DNA of 64,000 nt from Maridesulfovibrio ferrireducens (GTDB lineage Bacteria; Desulfobacterota; Desulfovibrionia; Desulfovibrionales; Desulfovibrionaceae): positions 558,001-622,000 of the forward strand of contig NZ_FNGA01000001.1 of the NCBI RefSeq assembly GCF_900101105.1, in the 5' to 3' direction. The translations under genes were made by a program, and so were the position numbers. Positions 33,316 to 41,888 of this stretch are shown here, piece after piece. Position 1 is the stretch's first letter. Every line of letters begins with the position of its first letter. The notes under the pieces are model-generated. The model did no database searches and was not told the DNA's origin. It saw only the letters and a list, made by a program, of their open reading frames with translations.

Positions 33316-35709
33316 CTACTCTTCTTCTTGAGTATAGCCACATCCTTTTTCAGGACAGGCAATGTGAGTTCCTTTTGCTTTTGTTGTCTTTTTGACAAGC
33401 ACAGGGTGTCCGCACTTAGGACAAGGTCCATCAATAGGCGGATACCACACGGCATAATCACAATCAGGATACTGATCGCAAGAGAAAAAGATTTTCCCCC
33501 GGCGAGAACTTTTTTCTACAAGCTCACCTTTGCAACCTTCTTTCGGACATTTAACTCCGGTAGAAAAAGGCTTCGCAAACTTACAGTCAGGATAATTGCT
33601 ACAGGCAATAAAGCGACTTCCTGTTCTGGCTCTCTTTATTATGAGATCACCCTTACAGTCCGGGCATACACCCACAACCTGCGATTCTTCCGTTTCAACA
33701 ACTTTAATAACGCCGTCATCATCACGCGCAAAGTTTTTAATACTGCGACATTCAGGATAACCCGTGCACCCGAGAAATTCACCTCTGCTGGAACGCTTGA
33801 TTGCCATAGGCAAGCCGCACTTTTCGCAGAGAACTCCGGTATCTTCGGCTGGCTGATCTTCCAGAACTACAATCTGACCTTTATCATCACGAGTAAAGTT
33901 AACAATACTTTTGCATTCAGGATATTTTGAACAACCTAAAAATTCTCCGGTACGTCCGAACTTGATAACCATCGGAGCACCGCATTTTTCACACATAATC
34001 CCGGTATCCTCGCCGCCGCGCTTCATCTCTTTCTGCGCAGTTTCAAGGGTGGGATAGAATCCATCAGCAAAGGTTCTCATCAAGGAAGTCCACTGAAGTT
34101 TACCTTCAGCAACATCATCAAGCTGTTTTTCCATGGCGGCGGTAAACCCGACATCCATCAATTCCTTGAAATGCTCACTGAGCTGATCGCTGACAACAAA
34201 ACCGAGTTCGGTCGGTACAAATTTTTTCTCTTCAATGACCACATATTCGCGATCCTGAATTGTAGAAATAATCGCAGCGTAAGTAGACGGACGCCCTATT
34301 CCTTTTTCTTCAAGCTCACGAACAAGCGAGGCTTCGGAATAACGGGCAGGAGGCTGAGTGAACTTCTGTTCTTTATCAATTTTATTGACCTTGAGATTCT
34401 CACCTATTTCCAACTTCGGAAGCTCGATAAGTTTCTCATCGCCAGTCTTACCTGTTACGCGCATAAATCCGGGGAAAAGTAATCTTTCGCCCTTGGAACG
34501 CCAGATGGTTTCGCCAGCTTCAACGGTCACTACAGTATCCCAGAAACGGGCCTGCGCCATCTGTGAAGCAATGAACCTGTCCCAGATAAGTTTATAAACT
34601 TTAAACTGATCAGCCGGCAAAAACGGCTTTACATCATCAGGCTGAATCGCGGCATCAACAGGTCTGACTGCTTCATGAGCATCCTGCGCGCTGCCTTTTG
34701 ATTTGAAAACTCTGGCCTTAGGTGGATAAAATTCTTTTCCGTACTTCTCGAGGATGAGTTTTTTCGCTGCATCACGAGCTTCATTCGCGATTCTGACTGA
34801 GTCAGTACGCATATAGGTGATAAGAGCTGTTGTGCCTTTATCGCCCAATTCAACCCCTTCATAAAGTCTCTGGGCAAGAGTCATGGTGCGCTTGGCAGAA
34901 TATCCTAGTCTGCGGTTAGCATCCTGCTGAAGAGTAGAAGTAATATATGGAGGCAGCGGGTTACGCTTGCGTTCTTTTTCAGTAAGGTCGGTAATTTTAA
35001 AAGGAACATCCTGAACGGACTTCTCAAGTGCTTCAGCTTGCTCAGCAGAACTGATCTCGGCCTTTTTCCCTTTAAACTTCCAAAGATCGGCACTGAACGG
35101 AGGAGGATTATTGCCTTCCAGTTCAGCTTTAAAGAGCCAGTATTCCTCAGGAATAAACACTCGCCTTTCTTTTTCACGCTCGACTACAAGTTTAAGCGCA
35201 ACGGACTGAACCCTTCCGGCTGAAATTCCGCGCTTAACTTTTTTCCATAAAATAGGAGAAATTTTATAACCGACAAGACGGTCGAGAATACGGCGGGCCT
35301 GCTGAGAATCAAAAAGCTGCTCATTAAGCGGCTGAGGATTCTCAAGGGCTTCTTTAACGGCACGCGCTGTAATTTCGTTGAACTGAATACGACTTACGTT
35401 TTTATTAACGTCCTCAAGAATGGCCGCAACGTGCCATCCAATAGCTTCCCCTTCTCGGTCGGGGTCAGGTGCCAGATAGACGTGGTCAGCTTTGGCTGCC
35501 GCTTTTCTCAGTTTACTTACCACATCCTCTTTACCGGGGATGATCTGGTATTGAGGTGTGAAATCACCTTCTTCATCAACACCAAGCTTATTCTTTGGCA
35601 AATCTCGGACGTGACCGACTGAAGCGGCCACTTGATAGTTTTTACCAAGGAACTTGCTGATGGTCTTCACCTTTGCTGGGGACTCGACGACAATAAGATC
35701 TTTACTCAT
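33316..35709 (-). CDS. topA: DNA topoisomerase I
   Basis: 797 residues. The Toprim motif DPDREGEAI (82-90) and catalytic Tyr299 in TYMRTDSVRI are intact, as are SAGRVQSVALK and GRPSTYAAIIST. The C-terminus has five zinc ribbons from about residue 590: CEKCGAP...CSKYPEC, CEKCGLP...CTGYPEC, CPDCKGD...CSNYPDC, CPKEGCKGE...CDQYPDC and CPKCGHP...CPEKGC. E. coli TopA has three true four-Cys zinc domains plus two more without zinc, so this one looks fully equipped. It relaxes negative supercoils. Confidence 0.97.
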   Translation of the reverse strand: MSKDLIVVESPAKVKTISKFLGKNYQVAASVGHVRDLPKNKLGVDEEGDFTPQYQIIPGKEDVVSKLRKAAAKADHVYLAPDPDREGEAIGWHVAAILEDVNKNVSRIQFNEITARAVKEALENPQPLNEQLFDSQQARRILDRLVGYKISPILWKKVKRGISAGRVQSVALKLVVEREKERRVFIPEEYWLFKAELEGNNPPPFSADLWKFKGKKAEISSAEQAEALEKSVQDVPFKITDLTEKERKRNPLPPYITSTLQQDANRRLGYSAKRTMTLAQRLYEGVELGDKGTTALITYMRTDSVRIANEARDAAKKLILEKYGKEFYPPKARVFKSKGSAQDAHEAVRPVDAAIQPDDVKPFLPADQFKVYKLIWDRFIASQMAQARFWDTVVTVEAGETIWRSKGERLLFPGFMRVTGKTGDEKLIELPKLEIGENLKVNKIDKEQKFTQPPARYSEASLVRELEEKGIGRPSTYAAIISTIQDREYVVIEEKKFVPTELGFVVSDQLSEHFKELMDVGFTAAMEKQLDDVAEGKLQWTSLMRTFADGFYPTLETAQKEMKRGGEDTGIMCEKCGAPMVIKFGRTGEFLGCSKYPECKSIVNFTRDDKGQIVVLEDQPAEDTGVLCEKCGLPMAIKRSSRGEFLGCTGYPECRSIKNFARDDDGVIKVVETEESQVVGVCPDCKGDLIIKRARTGSRFIACSNYPDCKFAKPFSTGVKCPKEGCKGELVEKSSRRGKIFFSCDQYPDCDYAVWYPPIDGPCPKCGHPVLVKKTTKAKGTHIACPEKGCGYTQEEE

Positions 35710-35825
35710 AGTTTGGAGCCTATAACCATCAAGAGGACACTATGCAACCATAAAAACAACATGAAAACAAATTATAGCCCTTAAAAAGAAGTGCATAGAG
35801 GGTGTAAGGGTTATTATTAAACCCG

Positions 35826-36125
35826 CTAACAATCAGGAAGAAATGATTTTTTTAACTTGGACAACTTAGTCTGTAAAAATTTTACATCATTTGAATCGCG
35901 TGCAGATAATTCAAGCTCCTTAGCAGCCACACTTACATCAGGAAGTCCGAAAGTTCTGGCTGAACCTGCAAGAGCGTGGGCTCCTTTATATAAGTTTTCA
36001 AGAGCATCTTCGCTGCCGGATGAAGCATACTCGGATAAAAATCCTTCAATCTTCATAACTCGATCTCCAAGATCAGCGGCATATCGTTCATTCAATTCAG
36101 CCAGTTTTTTTTCCAATTCATTCAC
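35826..36125 (-). CDS. stand-alone HPt phosphotransfer protein
   Basis: 99 residues, all helical. The phospho-accepting His is in the AHALAGSARTFGL motif (about residues 49-61), matching the HPt consensus HxxKGxxxxxG (with Ala/Gly here). It would accept a phosphoryl group from a hybrid kinase receiver and pass it on to a response regulator. There is no kinase or receiver gene next to it. The gene stands alone between topA and the RND pump. Confidence 0.85.
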   Translation of the reverse strand: MNELEKKLAELNERYAADLGDRVMKIEGFLSEYASSGSEDALENLYKGAHALAGSARTFGLPDVSVAAKELELSARDSNDVKFLQTKLSKLKKSFLPDC

Positions 36126-36174
36126 GTTTCACCCCTGTAGACAATAAACTTTGTGGACCGTTGTAGATCTATTT

Positions 36175-39100
36175 TTAAGATTGGAGACTCTGCTTCCGTT
36201 CTTTGCGCTTTTCTTTCCATTCCATGAATCCCATAAGAAGATCCCATTCGACCGGTATAATGAACAAAGTCAGGAAAGTCGCAGTACAAAGCCCTGTTAC
36301 AAAGGTTGAAGCCATGGCTCCCCAGACCAGTGAATACGATGGAAAACCTATCGCCATCGGCAATAACCCGAGAGTTGTGGTCAAAGTTGTAAGCAAAATC
36401 GGCCTGAGTCTTATTCTGACTCCTTCACGGAGTGCTTCTTTGCGGCTCAATCCGGCCTGATAAAGTTTATTAATAAAATCCAGTAACACTAGCGAATCAT
36501 TAACAACAATCCCTGTGACACCCACAGTTGCGATAAAGCTGTTCACCGTAAATATGGTTTGCGACAAGAATGTGCCGAGTATAACCCCTGTCAGTGAAAA
36601 AACAACCGCGGAAAGTATGATCACAGGTTGAAGGTATGATTGAAACTGAGTCGCTAAAACCAGATAAATTATCAATATTGCGGTAAAAAAGGCGTATATA
36701 AGGGAAGTATACGATTTTCTTGTAGATTCAAATTCACCGGAAAAATTAATAGAAGCTCCGGGAAAATCTCCGCGCACGGATTCATAGAATTTTTTAATCC
36801 TGTTTACCGCAGTAGGTGAAGAAAGCCTTGAACCCGGTTTAATATTGGCTGTGATCGTCACAGCACGCTGACTCATAAACCTGTTGAATTGCCCCGGCTC
36901 CATATAAATAGATGCCTTACACAAATCTCCGAGCCTGAGAGGACTTTCGTTATGCTCCAGTACCGGAATGCTGAGAGCATCCTCAGGTGAAGTTAGAAAT
37001 TCAGGATCTATCTTTAGACGCAGGTCTACATCTTCGTCAGCCAGTCTGAATTCTCCTACAAAACGACCATCCAAAACCGAGCCGGATAATCTTGCAACCT
37101 GCTTCGGGTTAAGCCCGTATTCTGCGATACGTTCATTTATGGGTAAAAATCTGAAGATTCTATTGGGAGTACCATCATCTTTACCAAGATTAACAAGCTC
37201 AGGCCCTAATTCTTCATTTCCTTTTATAAAATCAAGTATTACTTTTGTCAGTTCCTGCACTGCCCCATGATCAGCGCCGAGCACTCTAATGTTTAAATCT
37301 TTTCCGGTGGGGGGCCCGTCTTTTTCAGGACGAACGCGAAGAGTCCAGCCCTCTTCACCGAATTTTTCAATTTCCTTTCTGATAAATTCCAAATGAGTTC
37401 CGGGATCATTTTCAGGAGCATCAGCAAAGACCTGTTTATTTTTTGCGGGCAGTTCAATTACGATATTTCCTAAGTTGCTGCCATGCACCATTTCATAATC
37501 TTCATTTTGATAGAATCCGGCAAAAGCAGTAGCTGATTTAGACATGCCCGGTCCCATTTTTTCAATATACACCGACATTCTTTTCAACTTGTCAGATGTA
37601 ATTTCAATGGGAGTTGCAACCGGACCTTCCATTTCAATATAATACAGGCTGTAATCATCAGGGAAAAACTTGATTTTAATCAGCGGAATTGCACCGGAAA
37701 CAGATACCCCCAGAATAAATATCGCCAGAACAAAAGCAGCAAAAACTACAGAGAGTGAAGTAAAACGGAACCGCATAACAAGTGAAAGCAATTTATCAGT
37801 CCAACGCCTTAAAGGACGCATAAAAACAGGCTCGTGTGCTAACTTATCGCTTCCCTTGGAAAGTTTTTTAGCTCCCGGCCAATCGAGAAAATGAGAAGGA
37901 AGAATCACCAGACACTCAATCAGAGAAGCAATCAGCGCAAAGGTTACGGCTTTTGGAACCTGAGCAAAAAATTCACCTGTCGATCCAGACATAATAAGCA
38001 TGGGTAGAAACGCCGCAACAGTCGTGGCGGTGGCTGAAATAACAGGCCAGAAAACCTCAGAGGTCCCATCCACAACAGCTTCCCGCAGATTTTTGCCTTC
38101 CTGAACATGACGAAAAATATTCTCAACGACTACGATTGCGTCATCAACAATTATTCCGCTGACCAGCACAAAGGAAAAAAGAGTAATCTGATTAAGAGAA
38201 TTACCTGTAAGATGCATGATTGTCATAGTCACAAGAAAGGCAAAAGGAACTCCGATTGTAGTCAACATCGCGTTACGGAACCCCATAACAAGATAGATCA
38301 CCACAAAGACAAGCCCGATACCTACAAGCAGGTTAAGTCCCAGCGTTTTCATGGCCTCATCAATATGAAGTCTCTGATCGTTGGTCAGTACAAGCTTAAC
38401 CCCTTCACGCTCAAGAGCTTCTTTAAATGAAGCCACGACAACTTCGACTTCTTCCGCAATCGTAACCGCGTTTCCGTCTCTGGTTTTAACGATTTTAAGG
38501 GTTACGGCATTTTGACCGTTAATGGACGTTATCACCTGCGGATCACGGTAGGAAACCCGCGCATCACTCATAACATTGCCAATCGTTACAAACGAACCGT
38601 CTCCGTCCATGCGAATAATAGTCTCCGCTATCTCCTCTCTGGTACGAAACCGTTCATCAACAACAATTACATACTCTCCGGTATTAGAAACAAAGTCTCC
38701 GGCAGGAATAGAAATATTTGCATCTTCCAAAGCTCTGGCAGCATCTTCGAAAGTTATCTTAGTGCGAATTAATTTTTCAGGATCTAAATTTACATGGAAT
38801 TCACGTACATATTCACCCTCAATCTCGACTTGATTGACTCCTTGAATTTTACGCAGCGGCACCTTCATTTCGTCCGCCATCATTGCAAGAGCACGGTTGG
38901 CTCTATCACCCACAAGGCATACCCTGATAACAGGGAGCCATTCACTCACATTAATTTCCATAAAGGACGGCGGGTCCATCTCTTTTGGCAGGTCATTTTG
39001 AATAGAAAGAACTCTGAAACGCAGTTCATCATAACTTGTTTTGTAATCTGTATCATCGATGAATTTTACAAGAACACTGGACCGTTCACGAAAGGAGCGT

Positions 39101-39348
39101 GATCGGATGTATTCGACGTTCTCCAGATCATCAAGCGCGTCCTCAATCTTCTTTGTTACTAGAGCTTCAACGTCTGCGGGGGATGCACCCGGTAAGAATC
39201 CCGTGATCACAACCTTACCCATGTGAACATTCGGATAACGTTCAACAGGAAGATCATATGCACAGAAAAGACCGACCACCATCAGCAATATAAAAATTAT
39301 ATTTATAAAAACAGTCTGTTTCAGAGTAAACCGCATCAGTCCCTTCAT
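36175..39348 (-). CDS. RND efflux transporter, HAE1-like inner-membrane pump
   Basis: 1057 residues. The first membrane helix (about 10-28) and the large periplasmic loops separate two sets of membrane helices (about 330-540 and 870-1035). The relay Asp pair is in GIIVDDAIVVVENI, and the porter residues GFLPGASPADVEALV are typical. Identity with hydrophobe exporters of the AcrB superfamily is clear; the substrate is unknown. The periplasmic adaptor gene is 52 bases upstream, and no outer-membrane channel gene is present in this window. Confidence 0.93.
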   Translation of the reverse strand: MKGLMRFTLKQTVFINIIFILLMVVGLFCAYDLPVERYPNVHMGKVVITGFLPGASPADVEALVTKKIEDALDDLENVEYIRSRSFRERSSVLVKFIDDTDYKTSYDELRFRVLSIQNDLPKEMDPPSFMEINVSEWLPVIRVCLVGDRANRALAMMADEMKVPLRKIQGVNQVEIEGEYVREFHVNLDPEKLIRTKITFEDAARALEDANISIPAGDFVSNTGEYVIVVDERFRTREEIAETIIRMDGDGSFVTIGNVMSDARVSYRDPQVITSINGQNAVTLKIVKTRDGNAVTIAEEVEVVVASFKEALEREGVKLVLTNDQRLHIDEAMKTLGLNLLVGIGLVFVVIYLVMGFRNAMLTTIGVPFAFLVTMTIMHLTGNSLNQITLFSFVLVSGIIVDDAIVVVENIFRHVQEGKNLREAVVDGTSEVFWPVISATATTVAAFLPMLIMSGSTGEFFAQVPKAVTFALIASLIECLVILPSHFLDWPGAKKLSKGSDKLAHEPVFMRPLRRWTDKLLSLVMRFRFTSLSVVFAAFVLAIFILGVSVSGAIPLIKIKFFPDDYSLYYIEMEGPVATPIEITSDKLKRMSVYIEKMGPGMSKSATAFAGFYQNEDYEMVHGSNLGNIVIELPAKNKQVFADAPENDPGTHLEFIRKEIEKFGEEGWTLRVRPEKDGPPTGKDLNIRVLGADHGAVQELTKVILDFIKGNEELGPELVNLGKDDGTPNRIFRFLPINERIAEYGLNPKQVARLSGSVLDGRFVGEFRLADEDVDLRLKIDPEFLTSPEDALSIPVLEHNESPLRLGDLCKASIYMEPGQFNRFMSQRAVTITANIKPGSRLSSPTAVNRIKKFYESVRGDFPGASINFSGEFESTRKSYTSLIYAFFTAILIIYLVLATQFQSYLQPVIILSAVVFSLTGVILGTFLSQTIFTVNSFIATVGVTGIVVNDSLVLLDFINKLYQAGLSRKEALREGVRIRLRPILLTTLTTTLGLLPMAIGFPSYSLVWGAMASTFVTGLCTATFLTLFIIPVEWDLLMGFMEWKEKRKERKQSLQS

Positions 39349-39400
39349 GTGAAGGCTCCTTGTCAGATTGAAATTAACCTTGATAACCGTTCAAGAAATA

Positions 39401-40414
39401 CTATGGCTTCAATAAAAACTGTTCACCAGCTTTGACGGCTCTTGAGGAGACACGGACTTTGCCATCCTTTGTTTTGCCAAGAACTAAAACTTTAACCCTT
39501 ACGCCGTCGGGTCTGACAAGAAACCGGTCATCATAGGCTTTAACCATCGCAGATTCGGGGACAATCACAGAGCCGCCCTGATCAGGCATTTCAATCTTTA
39601 ATTCTGTACGAAGCCCGCCTCTGAACTTAAAATCTCCGCTGGAGATTTCAAAACCTACATCAATTTTACGAGTTTCAGGATCAAAATCAGGAGAAATACG
39701 CTCAAGCTTTGCTTCAACAGATTTATCAATATCAGGGAGATCAAGAGTAACCTTGCCTTCCATTTTATTAATTTTTTCAAGTTCTTTCACTGTAAGGGCA
39801 TAAGGAACTAAAAGAATTTTAAAATTACCGAGTTCTGCGACCTTTTCACCTTTAGTCACCCACTCTCCCGGCTCAATATAGCGCTTAACGACCTTCCACC
39901 CTACGGGAGCACGCAGGGTATAGCGGCGTAAATGCTCCTGATCAACGTTAAGCTTAAGCTGTAGCGACCTGAGAAGGCTTTCGGCGCTTTTAAGATTACG
40001 GATATGCAGATCAAGCTCAGACTGAGCGGCCGTATTCTTTTTAACCAGCTTAATATAGCGCCCTGCCTCTTTATGATAATAATGCACATCGGACTTAAGC
40101 CTCTCGGTGTCAGCCTTCAACTGCGCAATTTCGAGCTTGATAAACTTTGGATCAAGATCCGCAAATAAGCCATCTGCACCGATTGTGTCCCCGATATCTG
40201 CATGAACGTTGATACACATAGCGGACTCTTCACTCACCAGAGTCATTTCGACTCTAGGCCGAGTAAATCCGGTTAAGGATATAACCCGTGCAGCCGGTAT
40301 GGCTTCAAATACTTCCGGCGAAGAAGCCCCAACCGTTGTAGGAACTGTCAGACCAAGCAGCACAACCAAAAGAAAAGAAAGAAAAAAATCAATACAGCTA
40401 TGTTTTATCTTCAT
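39401..40414 (-). CDS. RND efflux periplasmic adaptor subunit
   Basis: 337 residues. A signal peptide (about 1-28; CIDFFLSFLLVVLLGLTVPTTV) precedes a lipoyl-like segment (MCINVHADIGDTI), a coiled-coil hairpin (about 95-155, KFIKLEIAQLKADTERLKSDV), a second lipoyl half (RAPVGWKVVKRYIEPGEWV) and a beta-barrel region with FDPETRKIDVGFE. It links the inner-membrane pump to an outer-membrane channel. Its ATG overlaps the TetR gene end by 17 bases, so the regulator, adaptor and pump are one operon. Confidence 0.9.
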   Translation of the reverse strand: MKIKHSCIDFFLSFLLVVLLGLTVPTTVGASSPEVFEAIPAARVISLTGFTRPRVEMTLVSEESAMCINVHADIGDTIGADGLFADLDPKFIKLEIAQLKADTERLKSDVHYYHKEAGRYIKLVKKNTAAQSELDLHIRNLKSAESLLRSLQLKLNVDQEHLRRYTLRAPVGWKVVKRYIEPGEWVTKGEKVAELGNFKILLVPYALTVKELEKINKMEGKVTLDLPDIDKSVEAKLERISPDFDPETRKIDVGFEISSGDFKFRGGLRTELKIEMPDQGGSVIVPESAMVKAYDDRFLVRPDGVRVKVLVLGKTKDGKVRVSSRAVKAGEQFLLKP

Positions 40415-41048
40415 ATTGCTTAGCCTTTTTCAATTTTTCACGCTCAATTTGCGGAATAGTTATAAAATCTAAAACATCTTCAAAAATATTATCCATATCT
40501 ATATCAGGTAAACAACATTGCAGTTTGCCGGTTGCCGCCAACGAAGCCAGCCCGTGAACAGAAGCCCACAAAGCCGCCACAGCCGTATCAACCGAAATAT
40601 CTCCCACAACTCCGGTTGCAATACACTCGCGCACGGTCTCTTTAAAATTCAAGAAATTCTGATGAGGCTTGCCTAACCATTTTTCAGAGGAACAAAACGA
40701 TGGAGTCGCTTTGATAAAAAGAAGATCATAATATTCAGGCTCTTCCCTTGCAAAATTAAGATAAATACGCCCACCTTCTCTGACCCGCTGAAAAGGATCT
40801 TCAATATCTGGCAGATGCTTTTCCATTTCAGCAAACCTCTGCTGTCCTTCCTCTCGAAGACAAAGAACAAGCTCTTCTTTGTTCTTAAAATAACGGTAAA
40901 GAGCAGCGGGGCTGTAATCTATCCGTGAAGCTATTTTGCGCATCGAAACATTATCAAAACCGTCCTTGGCAAAAAGCTCTTTTGCAGCATCAATAATCAG
41001 CTGCCTCATACGATCATGTTCTATTTTCTTTCTGGTGGATGTTGTCAT
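40398..41048 (-). CDS. TetR-family transcriptional regulator of the RND pump
   Basis: 216 residues. The N-terminal HTH is intact: IIDAAKELFAKDGFDNVSMRKIASR, then YSPAALYRYFKNKEELV (about 15-60). The C-terminal domain has WASVHGLASLAATG, common in TetR_C33-like proteins. It is the first gene of the adaptor-pump operon. A near-perfect inverted repeat lies 20 bases upstream of its ATG and is the likely operator, so autorepression with ligand-triggered release is inferred. Confidence 0.9.
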   Translation of the reverse strand: MTTSTRKKIEHDRMRQLIIDAAKELFAKDGFDNVSMRKIASRIDYSPAALYRYFKNKEELVLCLREEGQQRFAEMEKHLPDIEDPFQRVREGGRIYLNFAREEPEYYDLLFIKATPSFCSSEKWLGKPHQNFLNFKETVRECIATGVVGDISVDTAVAALWASVHGLASLAATGKLQCCLPDIDMDNIFEDVLDFITIPQIEREKLKKAKQYEDKT

Positions 41049-41068
41049 GAGAATAGAACTAGCAAGCA

Positions 41069-41087
41069 GTGTTCACTTTGTAAACAC
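41069..41087 (-). promoter_or_regulatory. probable TetR operator
   Basis: GTGTTCAC-ttt-GTAAACAC is a 19-bp inverted repeat with 7 of 8 matched arm positions. It lies 20 bases upstream of the tetR start, where an autorepressor would be expected to bind. A further GTTCAC copy follows at 41089. The gap up to 41225 holds no other obvious site. Confidence 0.7.
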
Positions 41088-41225
41088 CGTTCACGCTTCT
41101 TCTGACACCCTTTTGGGGGGCAAAATATACATGCATAGGTCACAGCTGACCTTGCATTTTTGATCAACTCTGTTTGTGAATAATGAAAGAAGGAGGGTAA
41201 AATAAATGTGAAAGAAATATGAACA

Positions 41226-41888
41226 TTACGGATTTATAGCTTTGCTGCCGTTAAAAATAACCTGCCATAAACGTTCAAAGGCGTGCCCGGTATTATTCGT
41301 ATCACGGGGATCTGCTTCAATTATCGAAAGTGCATTTTTATAAAAGTCCAAGGGCCGGGTAAGAATTCGATCCCTTCGAACCATAAAAAGACCTGTAGCT
41401 GCGCTCGCAATAAATTGCTCAGGGGATGTACGGTTGAAAAGCTTTTCATACAAATCACCTACAGGAATATCTTTACCCCACCCTGACCATTTTCCTCTGC
41501 TTGCAGGATCAGACATTTGATGAGGTCTCCCTAAACGGTCACAACGAAGTCTAAACCAGGCAAATCCCTTAAAAGGAACATTTTTTGAAACTGATTCCTG
41601 AATAAGATTGACCAACGTAGTGCAATCAGCCCCCTCTTCCATATGAAAAAAGGGTGCCCCCTGCAAAAACACCGTAAATTCTGGAAGGTCAGAATAATTC
41701 CTTACAATATGAGTCAGATAAGTATGGGCCTCCCTGCCTATATTGGGCAAAGAAACCGCGCCTTCCACAACTGTTTCTCCTTTGTTATAAACAGTTGCGA
41801 AGCAATGAAGATCCTTAACCCATTCAAGATCTTCACTGTAACGAGCCACAACAGCCTGCACCTGCTTTTTGCTGAACTCGGAGATCAT
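41226..41888 (-). CDS. DUF3431 domain protein
   Basis: 220 residues. The DUF3431 signature is clear: VVARYSEDLEWV, then YNKG, SLPNIGREAHTYLTHIV and FLQGAPFFH (about 13-110). No membrane segment or signal peptide is present. The family is best known from plants and fungi and is described as glycosyltransferase-like, but no activity is established. It overlaps the nhaA stop as ATGA (41885-41888) and is the second gene of a two-gene operon, an unexpected partner for an antiporter. Confidence 0.85.
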   Translation of the reverse strand: MISEFSKKQVQAVVARYSEDLEWVKDLHCFATVYNKGETVVEGAVSLPNIGREAHTYLTHIVRNYSDLPEFTVFLQGAPFFHMEEGADCTTLVNLIQESVSKNVPFKGFAWFRLRCDRLGRPHQMSDPASRGKWSGWGKDIPVGDLYEKLFNRTSPEQFIASAATGLFMVRRDRILTRPLDFYKNALSIIEADPRDTNNTGHAFERLWQVIFNGSKAINP

